Below are positions 1 to 9,590 of a DNA stretch of 64,000 nt, piece by piece. The notes beneath the pieces are model-generated. The model searched no databases. It was not told where the DNA came from and saw only the letters and a list, made by a program, of their open reading frames with translations. A program made the position numbers and the translations under genes. Numbering within the stretch: position 1 is the stretch's first letter; each line of letters begins with the position of its first letter. Source of the DNA: Actinomycetota bacterium (GTDB taxonomy: Bacteria; Actinomycetota; Acidimicrobiia; IMCC26256; PALSA-555); assembly GCA_016870355.1 (NCBI GenBank), contig VGBR01000008.1, forward strand, positions 1 to 64,000. Direction: 5' to 3'.

Positions 1-3
1 GCC

Positions 4-1998
4 TTGACGACGTACCTCCCCGATTCGCGCGCGCCTCGATCGGCATACCCCCCTGTGCCGAGGAAGCGGCCGCCGGCAGTGCCGGCGGCCGCTTCGCGCG
101 TCGACGGCGGCTTTGCCAACCGCCGGCGCACGGAGTCGTCGCGTGCGGCGACGACCTATGGAGGCGTCGGCGGCGGCTTTGCCAACCGCCGGCGCACGGA
201 GTCGTCGCGTGCGGCGACGACCTATGGAGGCGTCGGCGGCGGCTTTGCCAACCGCCGGCGCACGGAGTCGTCGCGTGTGACGACGACCCAGAGAGGCGCG
301 CGAGTCGCTAGACGAGCTCGACCGGTTCGACCGGGTTCGTCGCGGCTTCGGCTCCAGTGGCTGTTCGTGGCGATGCTCATCGTGTTCTCGTTGGTCGGGC
401 TCCGCCTGGTGCAGCTCCAGGCGCACGACGGCGCGCGGTACCACCGGCTCGGACTCGATCAGCGAGTGCGCACCGTCACGCTCGCGGCCGACCGAGGCTC
501 GATCTTCGACCGCAACGGCAAGGACCTGGCGCTGTCGATCTCCCGTTCGAGCATCTGGGCCGACCCCAAGCTCATCGACGACCCCATTGCGGCGGCCAAC
601 CAGCTCGCGCCACTGGTCGGCGTCGACGCGTTCACCCTGGCCGAGCGCTTCTCGGAGCCAGGTGCACGCTTTGTGTACGTCGCACGTCAGGTCGAACCGG
701 AAGTGGAGCGTCAGGTGAAGGCGCTCGATCTCGACGGGATCGGGTACGTGCCCGAGTCGAAGCGGTACTACCCGGCCTCTCCGCTGGCTGCGCCCTTGCT
801 CGGTTGGGTCGGGCTCGACAACAACGGCCTCGGTGGCCTCGAGTTCGGCGCGGAGTCCGTGCTCGCCGGTCGGCCAGGGCGAATGACCGTCGAACAGGAC
901 GCAGTCGGACGCAACTTGCCCGACGGCGAACGCCACGTGCAGGCGGCCGAGCGCGGTGCTGACCTCGTGCTGACCATCGACGAGTCGTTGCAGTTCGAGA
1001 CCGAGCGCGCGCTTGCGGAAGAGGTCACGCTCGCCGGCGCCAAGGGCGGCATTGCCGTGATCGCTGACACTCGCACGGGCGACATCCTGGCGATGGTGTC
1101 GGTCGATGGCGCGACCGACGCAGCACCGGCACACGCGGCCTACGCGAGCACTCCGAACCGTCCGCTCACCGACGTCTTCGAGCCCGGGTCGACTGCGAAG
1201 GTCGTGACGATAGCGGCCGCGCTCGAGGCCGGAATCGTCGCGCCCAGCACAGTGCTCCAGGTCCCGGGCAGCATCGTCGTCGACGGTGAGGAGTTCGCGG
1301 ACGTGAAGAGCCACCCCGCCGCGATGACTGTCGCTGACATCGTTCGTGAGTCGTCGAACGTCGGGACGATCCTGATCGCTCGTGCGCTCGGAGCGGAGCG
1401 CTTCGACGCCGCGCTGCGCTCGTTCGGGTTCGGCGCACCCACCGGGCTCGAGTTCCCTGGCGAGGCCGAGGGCATCCTGTTGCCGCTCGAGAGCTACAAC
1501 GCGACCAGCCTGGCGTCGATGCCGATCGGTAGCGGGATCGCGGTCACGGCGATGCAGATGCTCGACGTGTACCTGACGATCGCGAACGACGGTGTCGCGC
1601 GCACGCCGCGCCTGATCGCCGCAACGATCGACGCGGACGGCGAGCGTCACGAGACACCGCTGGGCAGCACCCGCCAGGTCGTGTCCGCGCAGACCGCACA
1701 GGCGATGCGCACGATGCTGGCCGGCGTCGTGAGCGGCGGCACGGGCACGAAGGCTCAGATCGTGGGCTACCAGGTCGCAGGGAAGACCGGTACCGCTCGA
1801 AAGCCGCCGTACGACGAGCCGCCATATCGATACGTTGCGTCGTTCGCAGGCTTCGCGCCCGCAGAGTCACCGCGACTCGCGGCGATCGTCGTGCTTGACG
1901 AGCCGACGAACAGCTACAGCGGTGGTCAGGTCGCCGCACCGGTGTTCGCTCGGATCATGCAGCATGCGCTGGCAGTCGAGCGGGTCCCGGCGTCGTGA
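4..1998 (+). CDS. ftsI: Penicillin-binding protein / FtsI-type transpeptidase (N-terminal start uncertain: TTG at 4, GTG at 277, or upstream of the window)
   Basis: TM segment LRLQWLFVAMLIVFSLVGLRLVQLQ, PBP dimerisation region (ADRGSIFDRNG), SxxK (GSTAK), SSN and KTGT motifs; located directly before murE. Confidence 0.9.
   Translation: MTTYLPDSRAPRSAYPPVPRKRPPAVPAAASRVDGGFANRRRTESSRAATTYGGVGGGFANRRRTESSRAATTYGGVGGGFANRRRTESSRVTTTQRGARVARRARPVRPGSSRLRLQWLFVAMLIVFSLVGLRLVQLQAHDGARYHRLGLDQRVRTVTLAADRGSIFDRNGKDLALSISRSSIWADPKLIDDPIAAANQLAPLVGVDAFTLAERFSEPGARFVYVARQVEPEVERQVKALDLDGIGYVPESKRYYPASPLAAPLLGWVGLDNNGLGGLEFGAESVLAGRPGRMTVEQDAVGRNLPDGERHVQAAERGADLVLTIDESLQFETERALAEEVTLAGAKGGIAVIADTRTGDILAMVSVDGATDAAPAHAAYASTPNRPLTDVFEPGSTAKVVTIAAALEAGIVAPSTVLQVPGSIVVDGEEFADVKSHPAAMTVADIVRESSNVGTILIARALGAERFDAALRSFGFGAPTGLEFPGEAEGILLPLESYNATSLASMPIGSGIAVTAMQMLDVYLTIANDGVARTPRLIAATIDADGERHETPLGSTRQVVSAQTAQAMRTMLAGVVSGGTGTKAQIVGYQVAGKTGTARKPPYDEPPYRYVASFAGFAPAESPRLAAIVVLDEPTNSYSGGQVAAPVFARIMQHALAVERVPAS
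63..95. repeat. 33-bp perfect inverted repeat (16-bp arms, 1-nt centre): gaagcggccgccggca-g-tgccggcggccgcttc
   Basis: Read directly; arms are exact reverse complements. Confidence 0.95.
106..290 (+). repeat. Tandem 66-bp repeat, two near-complete copies plus a diverged third (peptide GGFANRRRTESSRAATTYGGVG)
   Basis: Copies start at 106, 172 and 238; visible in both DNA and translation. Confidence 0.95.
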
Positions 1999-2074
1999 TG
2001 GTCGGGAACGAAACGATGAGCGTGGCCGATACCCTGAGCCGCATCCGGGCGAGTAGGAAGGATCGGTCGCGCGC

Positions 2075-3550
2075 GTGCTGCTGACGGAGCTCCTGAGCGG
2101 AGCCGAGGTGCTTGCGTGGCGGGGAGATCGTGCGGTCGAAGTTGACGCACTCACTCACGACAGCCGCTTGGTTCGCCCCGGTGCGTGCTTCGCGTGCATT
2201 CCCGGGCACGACTCTGACGGGCACCTGCACGCGCCGGCTGCGGTCGCGGCAGGCGCCGTCGCGTTGCTGGTCGAACGGGAGCTGGATCTCGGTGTCGCCG
2301 AAGCTGAAGTGCGCGACGTCCGACGCGCGCTGGGGCCGACCGCCGCGCGGCTTCACGGGTTCCCGTCGCGCGAGATGCGCTGTCTTGGGATGACCGGCAC
2401 CAACGGGAAGACGACAAGCACCTATCTGCTCGCGGCGATCGGTCGTGCGGCAGGGGAGCGCGTCGGCATCGTGGGCACCACGGGCGCGCACATCGACGGC
2501 GAAGCCCTCCCGATCGACCACACGACCCCCGAAGCCACGGAGCTCCAGGAGCTGCTGGCGAGGATGCTGACCGCGGGCGTCGGCACGGTCGCGATGGAGG
2601 TGTCGTCGCACGCGCTCGATCAGCACCGGGTCGACGGCACGTGGTTCGCGGCGGTGGGGTTCACGAACCTCACGCACGAGCACCTCGACTACCACGGCTC
2701 GCTGGAGGCCTACCTCGAGGCCAAGGCCGAGCTGTTCCGCTCCGATCGCGCCGGTGCCGCCGCGATCAGCGTTGACGACGAGCACGGCCGCGACCTCGTC
2801 GCTCGCGCTCGCGCGGAAGGACTCCCGACGTCGACCTTCGGGATCGACGCCACCGATGCTGATCTGGGTGCCGAGGATGTCGATCTCGGCGCGACCGGCA
2901 CGAGCTTTGTGCTGCGCGATCGCCGTTCGGGTGACAGCACTCAGGTCACGTTGTCGGTGCCGGGACGGTTCAACGTGAGCAACGCGCTAGCGGCTGCCGG
3001 TGTCGCGTTGGCCGGCGGATTCGACCTTTCGACAGTCGGATCCGGGTTGTCGTCACCGGTGGTCGTTCCCGGTCGGTTCGAACGCGTCGAGGTCGGTCAG
3101 CCGTTCCACGTGCTCGTCGACTATGCCCACACGCCTGACGCGCTCAGCACGGCGCTCGCCGCGGCGCGCACCATCGCCGAGGACCACCGCGTGATCGTCG
3201 TCTTCGGCTGTGGTGGCGATCGGGACCGCGAAAAGCGCCCGATGATGGGGCATGCCGCGACCGCAGGCGCCGACGTCGTGATCATCACGTCCGACAACCC
3301 ACGCGGTGAAGATCCCGCACAGATCGCGGATGAGGTCCTGATTGGCGCTCGCAGTGGCGCCGCGGAGGTCCGCGTAGAGCTCGACCGTCGCGCCGCCATC
3401 ACCGGTGCGCTCGACGAGGCCCGGCCGAAGGACGTCGTGCTCATCGCGGGCAAAGGGCACGAGGCCAAGCAGACCAGCGAAGGTGCCGTGCGCCCGTTCG
3501 ACGATCGAGTCGTGGCGCGCGAGGAGCTGGGGGCGCGGTCGTGGACATGA
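2075..3550 (+). CDS. murE: UDP-N-acetylmuramoyl-L-alanyl-D-glutamate--2,6-diaminopimelate ligase
   Basis: GTNGKTT P-loop, HEHLDYHG, and DNPR motif (TSDNPRGEDP) typical of mDAP-adding MurE; cluster order. Confidence 0.93.
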   Translation: MLLTELLSGAEVLAWRGDRAVEVDALTHDSRLVRPGACFACIPGHDSDGHLHAPAAVAAGAVALLVERELDLGVAEAEVRDVRRALGPTAARLHGFPSREMRCLGMTGTNGKTTSTYLLAAIGRAAGERVGIVGTTGAHIDGEALPIDHTTPEATELQELLARMLTAGVGTVAMEVSSHALDQHRVDGTWFAAVGFTNLTHEHLDYHGSLEAYLEAKAELFRSDRAGAAAISVDDEHGRDLVARARAEGLPTSTFGIDATDADLGAEDVDLGATGTSFVLRDRRSGDSTQVTLSVPGRFNVSNALAAAGVALAGGFDLSTVGSGLSSPVVVPGRFERVEVGQPFHVLVDYAHTPDALSTALAAARTIAEDHRVIVVFGCGGDRDREKRPMMGHAATAGADVVIITSDNPRGEDPAQIADEVLIGARSGAAEVRVELDRRAAITGALDEARPKDVVLIAGKGHEAKQTSEGAVRPFDDRVVAREELGARSWT

Positions 3551-4923
3551 GCGCGACGGAGATCGCACACGTGACCGGTGGAACGGTGCTGACCAGCTCC
3601 GGTGACGCGCGAGCCACGTCGGTCACCATCGACTCGCGAGCGACGAAGCACGGAGCGCTCTTCGTGGCCCTCAGCGCCGCGCGAGACGGCCACGACTTCG
3701 TCGACGACTCGTTTGAGGCGGGTGCGTCAATAGCGCTCGTCGAGCGAGAAGTGGCATCAACTCGACGTGATGTCGCGCTGGTCAAGGTGTCGAACACAGT
3801 CCGCGCGTTGAGCGCCTTGGCTCACGAAGCGCGTCGACTGATGCGGGACGTGGTCGTGGTCGGGATCACTGGATCGGCGGGCAAGACCGCGACGAAGAAC
3901 CTCACGCAGGCGGCACTGGCGCGCACACATCGTGTGCATGCGAGTCCGGCGTCGTTCAACAACGAAGCCGGACTCCCGCTGACGCTGCTCGGAGCGCCGG
4001 ATGACGTCCAAGTCGTCGTCGCCGAGATGGGCGCGCGCTTCGAGCACAACATCGCTGACCTCGCGAAGGTCGCAGAGCCTCAAGTGGGCGTCATCACCCA
4101 CATCGGACTTGCGCATGCGGGGCATCTCGGCGGCCGAGATGGGATCACCCGCGTCAAGGGAGAGCTGATCGAAGCGCTTCCGGCCAGCGGACTCGCAGTG
4201 CTGAACGGTGACTGCGATCGTTCAGCCGAGCTGGCCACGCTGACATCCGCCCGCGTGCTGCGGGTCGGGCGCGCTGGGACCAACGACGTGCGGACGACCG
4301 ACATCACTCTGGACGCTGATCTTCAGCCGCGCTTCACGATCGAGACGCCGTGGGGTACCGCAGCGGTCGCGCTCTCCGTGCGCGGCGAGCACCAGGTCGA
4401 GAACGCGGCGCAAGCAGCGGTGGTGGCGCTCGAGCTCGGTGCTCCTCTCGACGACGTCATCCTCGGCTTGGGGGACGCCCGTGGCGAGGCGCAGCGCATG
4501 GAGCTGGTGCGAACGCCGGACGGGGTCATCGTCCTCAACGACGCCTACAACTCGAGTCCAACGTCGGCTGCTGCCGCCGTGCGTTCGCTGGCGAGTCTCG
4601 ACGCATCCGGCCGGCGGATCGCGGTGCTGGGCGAGATGCTGGAGCTCGGCGACAGCGCCGCGGTTGAACACGAAGCAATCGGCGCGCTGGCTGGCGCGAT
4701 CGGCATCGACCTCGTCGTCGCCGTGGGCGCGTACGCCGACTCGATCGCCAAGGGCGCGAGTGGAACGCACACGGACGTCGTGACCGTTGCCGACCCGGTC
4801 GCGGCGTCGGAAGTGCTCGCACAAGAGGTTCGGTCTGGTGACGCCGTGCTGGTGAAGGCGAGCCGAGCCATCGGACTCGAGCGCGTCGCCGAGGAGCTCG
4901 TTCGCGCGGGAGTCAGACCGTGA
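3541..4923 (+). CDS. murF: UDP-N-acetylmuramoyl-tripeptide--D-alanyl-D-alanine ligase
   Basis: GSAGKTATKN P-loop, NDAYNSSP motif; between murE and mraY. Confidence 0.93.
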   Translation: MDMSATEIAHVTGGTVLTSSGDARATSVTIDSRATKHGALFVALSAARDGHDFVDDSFEAGASIALVEREVASTRRDVALVKVSNTVRALSALAHEARRLMRDVVVVGITGSAGKTATKNLTQAALARTHRVHASPASFNNEAGLPLTLLGAPDDVQVVVAEMGARFEHNIADLAKVAEPQVGVITHIGLAHAGHLGGRDGITRVKGELIEALPASGLAVLNGDCDRSAELATLTSARVLRVGRAGTNDVRTTDITLDADLQPRFTIETPWGTAAVALSVRGEHQVENAAQAAVVALELGAPLDDVILGLGDARGEAQRMELVRTPDGVIVLNDAYNSSPTSAAAAVRSLASLDASGRRIAVLGEMLELGDSAAVEHEAIGALAGAIGIDLVVAVGAYADSIAKGASGTHTDVVTVADPVAASEVLAQEVRSGDAVLVKASRAIGLERVAEELVRAGVRP

Positions 4924-5969
4924 TCGCGCTGCTCATCGCCGCAGGCGTCGCGTTCGCCGTTGCCGTCCTGGGTACGCCCATGCTCATCCGCCTGCTGCGC
5001 AAGTGGGAGATCGGCCAGCTCATCCGCGACGACGGACCCTTCACACACCCGCACGCCAACAAGGCCGGCACACCCACGATGGGTGGGATCGCCGTCGTCG
5101 TCGCCGTCGGGATCGGGTACGCGACTGCGCACCTCCGCGGCGAAGAGCTGAAGTTCGCTCGCAGCGGGCTCACGCTCATGGCCCTCATCGTCGGGATGGG
5201 GCTCGTCGGCTTCATCGACGATTACCTCGCCGTGCGGCGCCGCCGGAACCTCGGCCTGCGCAAGCGAGGCAAGGCGGCAGGCGAGGTCCTCGTCGCGAGC
5301 GGGTTCGCGCTGTTGGCCCTCAACTGGGTCATGGCGTCGACGAACTTGTCGTTCACCCGTCAGCTCGATCTGAACCTCGGCACCACGGGCTGGTTCGTGT
5401 TCGCGGTGTTCGTGATCGTCGGGAGCGGGAACGCGGTGAACCTCACCGACGGGCTCGACGGGCTCGCAGCCGGCGCGGCAACGCTCACCTTTGGTGCGTT
5501 CATGGTGATCTGCTTCTGGCAGTTCCGGCACACTGACATCTACCAGGTCGAGCGAGCGTCGACGATCGACATCGCGGTGGTCGCGGCCGCGCTCACGGGC
5601 GCGTGCGCGGGCTTCCTCTGGTGGAACGCCGCGCCGGCACGGATCTTCATGGGGGACACCGGATCACTCGCCATCGGTGCGGCGATGGCCGGCCTCGCGT
5701 TGTTCTCGAACGTGATCCTCCTACTCCCGATCCTCGGCGGCCTCTACGTCATCGAGACCCTCAGCGTGATCGCGCAAGTCATCTCGTTCCGCGGCTTCAA
5801 GCGCCGGATCCTCCGCATGGCGCCCATCCATCACCACTTCGAGGTCAGTGGCTGGCCGGAGTTCACCATCATCGTCAGGTTCTGGCTCTTCGCGGGCGTG
5901 CTGGTCGCGCTCGCGCTCGGCTTCTTCTACGGCGACTTCGTCATCAACTTCCCGGAAGCCCTCGTATGA
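4920..5969 (+). CDS. mraY: Phospho-N-acetylmuramoyl-pentapeptide-transferase
   Basis: GTPTMGG, FIDDYLAVRRRRNLGL, NLTDGLDGLA, MAPIHHHFE motifs. Confidence 0.96.
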   Translation: MIALLIAAGVAFAVAVLGTPMLIRLLRKWEIGQLIRDDGPFTHPHANKAGTPTMGGIAVVVAVGIGYATAHLRGEELKFARSGLTLMALIVGMGLVGFIDDYLAVRRRRNLGLRKRGKAAGEVLVASGFALLALNWVMASTNLSFTRQLDLNLGTTGWFVFAVFVIVGSGNAVNLTDGLDGLAAGAATLTFGAFMVICFWQFRHTDIYQVERASTIDIAVVAAALTGACAGFLWWNAAPARIFMGDTGSLAIGAAMAGLALFSNVILLLPILGGLYVIETLSVIAQVISFRGFKRRILRMAPIHHHFEVSGWPEFTIIVRFWLFAGVLVALALGFFYGDFVINFPEALV

Positions 5970-7351
5970 CCGGCGACGCGCGCAAAGTCGTCGTGATTGG
6001 CCTCGCGGTCACCGGTGATGCCCTCGTGCGCTTCCTCACGCGGCGCGGCGACGAAGTGGTCGTCGTAGAGGACGCGCTGGGCGATGGCCCGGAGTACGCC
6101 GCGCGCGTGCAGCAAGCACGCGCCGCCGGCGCCGTTGTGGCCGAACGTGTGGGCGCCGCCAACGCGAGCGCGCTCGCCGCCGGAGCCGACCTCGTGGTGC
6201 CGAGTCCGGGCGTTCCCGACCGTCACCCGGCCATCGTGGGTGCGCGTCGCGCGGGTGTCGTGGTGAGATCCGAGATCGATCTCGCTGCCGAGCTGATCAC
6301 TGAGCGCGATGACCGGCCTCAGCTCGTTGCGGTTACCGGTACGAACGGCAAGACAACCGTGACGACGCTCACCGCCGCGATGCTCGCGGCTGGCGGGCTC
6401 CGTGCTGTTGCGGCGGGGAACATCGGCCGCCCGCTCCTCGAAGCAGCCACTGATGACGTCGACGTCATCGTCGCCGAGGTGTCCTCGTTCCAGCTCGCGT
6501 TCACCACGAAGGCCTTCCGTCCGCGCGCGGCCGCGTTGTTGAACCTCGGCGCGGACCATCTCGACTGGCATCGCACGTTCGACGCGTATGCACGCGCCAA
6601 GGCGCAAGTGTTCGCAGAGCAGCGCGATCACGATCTGCTGGTCTTCAACGCGGACGACGCGGTCGTCGCGGGACTGGCTGCCGAAGCGAGCGGTCGCCGG
6701 ATGCCCTTCTCCGTCGCTCCGGGCGCTGCAACGGGGTTGCGCGTGCTCGACACCGCGACGGGTCCGATCCTCGTGACCGCGGCCGACGATGAGCTCGCCG
6801 CACTCGAGTCGCTTCCGCGCCGCGGAGTCGCTGACGTGGCGAACGCCTTGGCTTCCGCCGCGCTCGCCCTGGATCTCGGTGCGGAGCTCGACGCCGTGCG
6901 CTCCACGCTCGCGTCATTCACCGGACTGGCCCATCGGATGCAGCTGGTAGCGGAGCACGCCGGCGTCCGCTACATCGACGACTCGAAGGCAACCAACGTG
7001 CACGCCACGTTGGCTGCGGTCGGTGCCCTCGAAGACGTGGTCCTGATCGCGGGCGGGCGCAACAAGGGTCTGGATCTCGGTGAGCTCCGTGTGCTCGCGC
7101 CGCGCCTTCGGGCGGTCGTGGCGATCGGTGAAGCAGCGGATGAGGTCCAAGAGGCCTTTGCCGGGATCACCCCGACGATTGCGGCGCCGACCATGCGCGA
7201 CGCGGTGCGGTCAGCACGGGATCACGCCGAGCCCGGTGACACCGTGCTGCTCTCGCCGGCGTGCGCATCGTTCGATTGGTACACGTCGTACTCCGCGCGC
7301 GGCGATGACTTCGCGCGCGAGGTACGCGGTCTCGTGGAGGTCGAGGGATGA
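5966..7351 (+). CDS. murD: UDP-N-acetylmuramoylalanine--D-glutamate ligase (ATG at 5966; the longer ORF from 5603 is a spurious extension)
   Basis: VTGTNGKTTVTTL, DDSKATNVHAT motifs; ATGA overlap with mraY. Confidence 0.93.
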   Translation: MTGDARKVVVIGLAVTGDALVRFLTRRGDEVVVVEDALGDGPEYAARVQQARAAGAVVAERVGAANASALAAGADLVVPSPGVPDRHPAIVGARRAGVVVRSEIDLAAELITERDDRPQLVAVTGTNGKTTVTTLTAAMLAAGGLRAVAAGNIGRPLLEAATDDVDVIVAEVSSFQLAFTTKAFRPRAAALLNLGADHLDWHRTFDAYARAKAQVFAEQRDHDLLVFNADDAVVAGLAAEASGRRMPFSVAPGAATGLRVLDTATGPILVTAADDELAALESLPRRGVADVANALASAALALDLGAELDAVRSTLASFTGLAHRMQLVAEHAGVRYIDDSKATNVHATLAAVGALEDVVLIAGGRNKGLDLGELRVLAPRLRAVVAIGEAADEVQEAFAGITPTIAAPTMRDAVRSARDHAEPGDTVLLSPACASFDWYTSYSARGDDFAREVRGLVEVEG

Positions 7352-8487
7352 GCACAAAGACCCGCACGGCGACGCGCACCATCGCTCCTCGGCCGGCAAC
7401 GCGGCCCGGCGTGTATGTGTTGCTGCTCGCGACCATCGGTGTGCTCAACGTGATTGGGCTCGTGATGGTCCTTTCGGCTTCGTCGGTCTTCTCGCTCGAC
7501 AGCCATGGATCCGCGTGGTACACGTTCATCCGGCAGATGGCGTGGACGCTGCTCGGTGTCATCGGCTTCCTTGTCGCACTTCGCGTCGACTACCGCGCCT
7601 GGCGCCGCATCTCCGAGCCCTTCCTCTTCTTGAGCGGCGCGCTCCTCGTGCTCGTGTTCGTCCCCGCGATCGGGCTCGAGGTCGCCGGCGCGCGTCGGTG
7701 GCTCGGCGTCGGCAGCTGGAGCATCCAGCCGAGCGAGCTCGCCAAGCTCGCGCTCATCGTGTTTGCGGCGAACCTCCTGACGCGCCGCGAGCCGGAAGTC
7801 CACGACTGGCGCCGAGTGCTCCGGCCGGTGCTGCTCGTACTGGGTGGGTTCGCGTTCCTCGTGGTCCTCGAGCCGGACTTGGACTCAGCCCTGCTGATCG
7901 GCATCATCGTGGGCGTCGTCTTGATGGTCGGTGGGGTCCGTCTCGCGCACCTCGCCGCCGTGGGTGGCGCTGGTGCCGCGCTCGCCGCGATCTTTGCGCT
8001 GTCGGCTCCCTACCGGCGCGACCGCGTGCTCACGTTCCTCGACCCGACCGCCGACGCCGCCAACACGGGTTACCAGGCGGTGCAGAGCTTCATCGCGTTG
8101 GGGAGTGGTGGCATCGATGGCGTGGGTCTCGGCGCGGGCCGGGCCAAGTGGCTCTTCTTGCCGAACGCTCACACCGACTTCATCTTCGCCGTGATCGGCG
8201 AGGAGCTCGGACTGATCGGCACCTTCATCGTGCTCATCCTCTTCTTTGCACTCGTGGCGTTCGGCACGGTCACTGCGCTGCGCGCACCCGATCGCTTCGG
8301 CATGCTCCTGGCAACAGGGATCACCGCATGGATCGGCGCGCAGGCGCTCGTGAACATGGGCGGCGTCGTGGGGATCCTCCCCGCATCGAGCGTCCCGTTG
8401 CCGTTTGTGTCGTTCGGAGGGTCTGCGCTCTTGGTGACCATGGTGGCGGGCGGTGTGCTCGCGAACATCGCGAGGCAGACGCAGTGA
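7348..8487 (+). CDS. ftsW: Lipid II polymerase/flippase-family protein FtsW (SEDS)
   Basis: Multi-TM SEDS protein, GARRWLGVGSWSIQPSELAKLAL, PLPFVSFGGSALLV. Confidence 0.93.
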   Translation: MSTKTRTATRTIAPRPATRPGVYVLLLATIGVLNVIGLVMVLSASSVFSLDSHGSAWYTFIRQMAWTLLGVIGFLVALRVDYRAWRRISEPFLFLSGALLVLVFVPAIGLEVAGARRWLGVGSWSIQPSELAKLALIVFAANLLTRREPEVHDWRRVLRPVLLVLGGFAFLVVLEPDLDSALLIGIIVGVVLMVGGVRLAHLAAVGGAGAALAAIFALSAPYRRDRVLTFLDPTADAANTGYQAVQSFIALGSGGIDGVGLGAGRAKWLFLPNAHTDFIFAVIGEELGLIGTFIVLILFFALVAFGTVTALRAPDRFGMLLATGITAWIGAQALVNMGGVVGILPASSVPLPFVSFGGSALLVTMVAGGVLANIARQTQ

Positions 8488-9590
8488 CGTCTCCCACTCC
8501 GATGTTCGCCCTCGTGACGGGAGGGGGGACGGGTGGTCACGTCTACCCGGCCCTTGCCGTCGCCCAGGAGCTCGTGCGCCGCGGCTATGACCGCGCCGGT
8601 TTGAAGTTCGTCGGCGCGCAGCGAGGTCTGGAGGCCACGGCCGTACCCGCGGCCGGGTTCGACATCGAGCTTCTCCCCGGGCGCGGGATTCGGCGCAGCC
8701 TTCGGCCGTCGGCGCTGTGGGCGAACCTGGGTGCGCTCGTCGGTGCCGGCCGTGCCTTCGTTCGCGCGTTCCGTCTCGTCGGTCGCACGCGGCCACGGGT
8801 CGTGTTCGGCGTCGGCGGCTTCGCGTCCTTGCCCTGCGTAGTCGCCGCACGACTGCGTCGCGTCCCAGCGGTCGTGCACGAGCAGAACGCCGCCCCTGGG
8901 ATGGCCAACCGGATCGGCGTCCGACTCGGTGCTCGTCCCGCGGTCTCGCTGCCGGGGACTCCGCTGCGCGGTGCGGTGTTGACCGGCAATCCCATCCGTC
9001 CCGAGATCGCGGCCGTGAGGCGGGTGCCCTCCCAGCCGCCGTTGATCGCAGTGTTCGGCGGGAGCCTTGGTGCGCGCCGCATCAACGACGCGGTCGTCGC
9101 CCTCGCCGCCGCATGGCGCGGTCGTGACGACGTTGCCTTGAAGCTCGTGACCGGTCCTCGTGACTACGACCGTTGCGCCGATCTCGTCGCGCAACAACGT
9201 GAGGCAGGCGATCGGCTGTCGTTCGAAGTCGTTGCGTACGAGCAGGACATGCCGGCCCTCTACGAGCACGCGTCGGTCGCGGTCTGTCGTTCCGGCGCCG
9301 TCTCAGTCGCCGAGCTCGCGGTGGTCGGGCTGCCGGCAGTGCTCGTCCCGTTGCCGGGAGCCCCGGGGGATCACCAGACGCACAACGCGCTCGCGCTCTC
9401 GGAGGTTCACGCCGCGGTGCTCGTGCCCGACGCGGAGCTTGACGCGGACCGGCTTGGAGCTGTGCTCGACGGCCTCCTGGGGGATCGCGTGCGGCTCGAG
9501 GCCATGTCCGACGCAGCCCGTCGTGTGGCCCGACCCGATGCGGCAAGTGCGGTCGCGGATCTGGTCGAGGAGGTGGCTCATGCCGCCTGA
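8484..9590 (+). CDS. murG: UDP-N-acetylglucosamine--MurNAc-(pentapeptide) pyrophosphoryl-undecaprenol GlcNAc transferase (GTG start at 8484)
   Basis: GGGTGGHVYPALAVA, HEQNAAPG, GGSLGARRIN motifs; the 7080 ORF start is a read-through extension. Confidence 0.93.
   Translation: MTSPTPMFALVTGGGTGGHVYPALAVAQELVRRGYDRAGLKFVGAQRGLEATAVPAAGFDIELLPGRGIRRSLRPSALWANLGALVGAGRAFVRAFRLVGRTRPRVVFGVGGFASLPCVVAARLRRVPAVVHEQNAAPGMANRIGVRLGARPAVSLPGTPLRGAVLTGNPIRPEIAAVRRVPSQPPLIAVFGGSLGARRINDAVVALAAAWRGRDDVALKLVTGPRDYDRCADLVAQQREAGDRLSFEVVAYEQDMPALYEHASVAVCRSGAVSVAELAVVGLPAVLVPLPGAPGDHQTHNALALSEVHAAVLVPDAELDADRLGAVLDGLLGDRVRLEAMSDAARRVARPDAASAVADLVEEVAHAA

Noticed and set aside
5603-5965. N-terminal extension of the murD ORF
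   Set aside because: Overlaps mraY in another frame; the MurD fold begins at ATG 5966 with the usual ATGA overlap.
7080-8483. N-terminal extension of the murG ORF over murD/ftsW
   Set aside because: Arg-rich out-of-frame read-through; MurG motifs begin right after GTG 8484.
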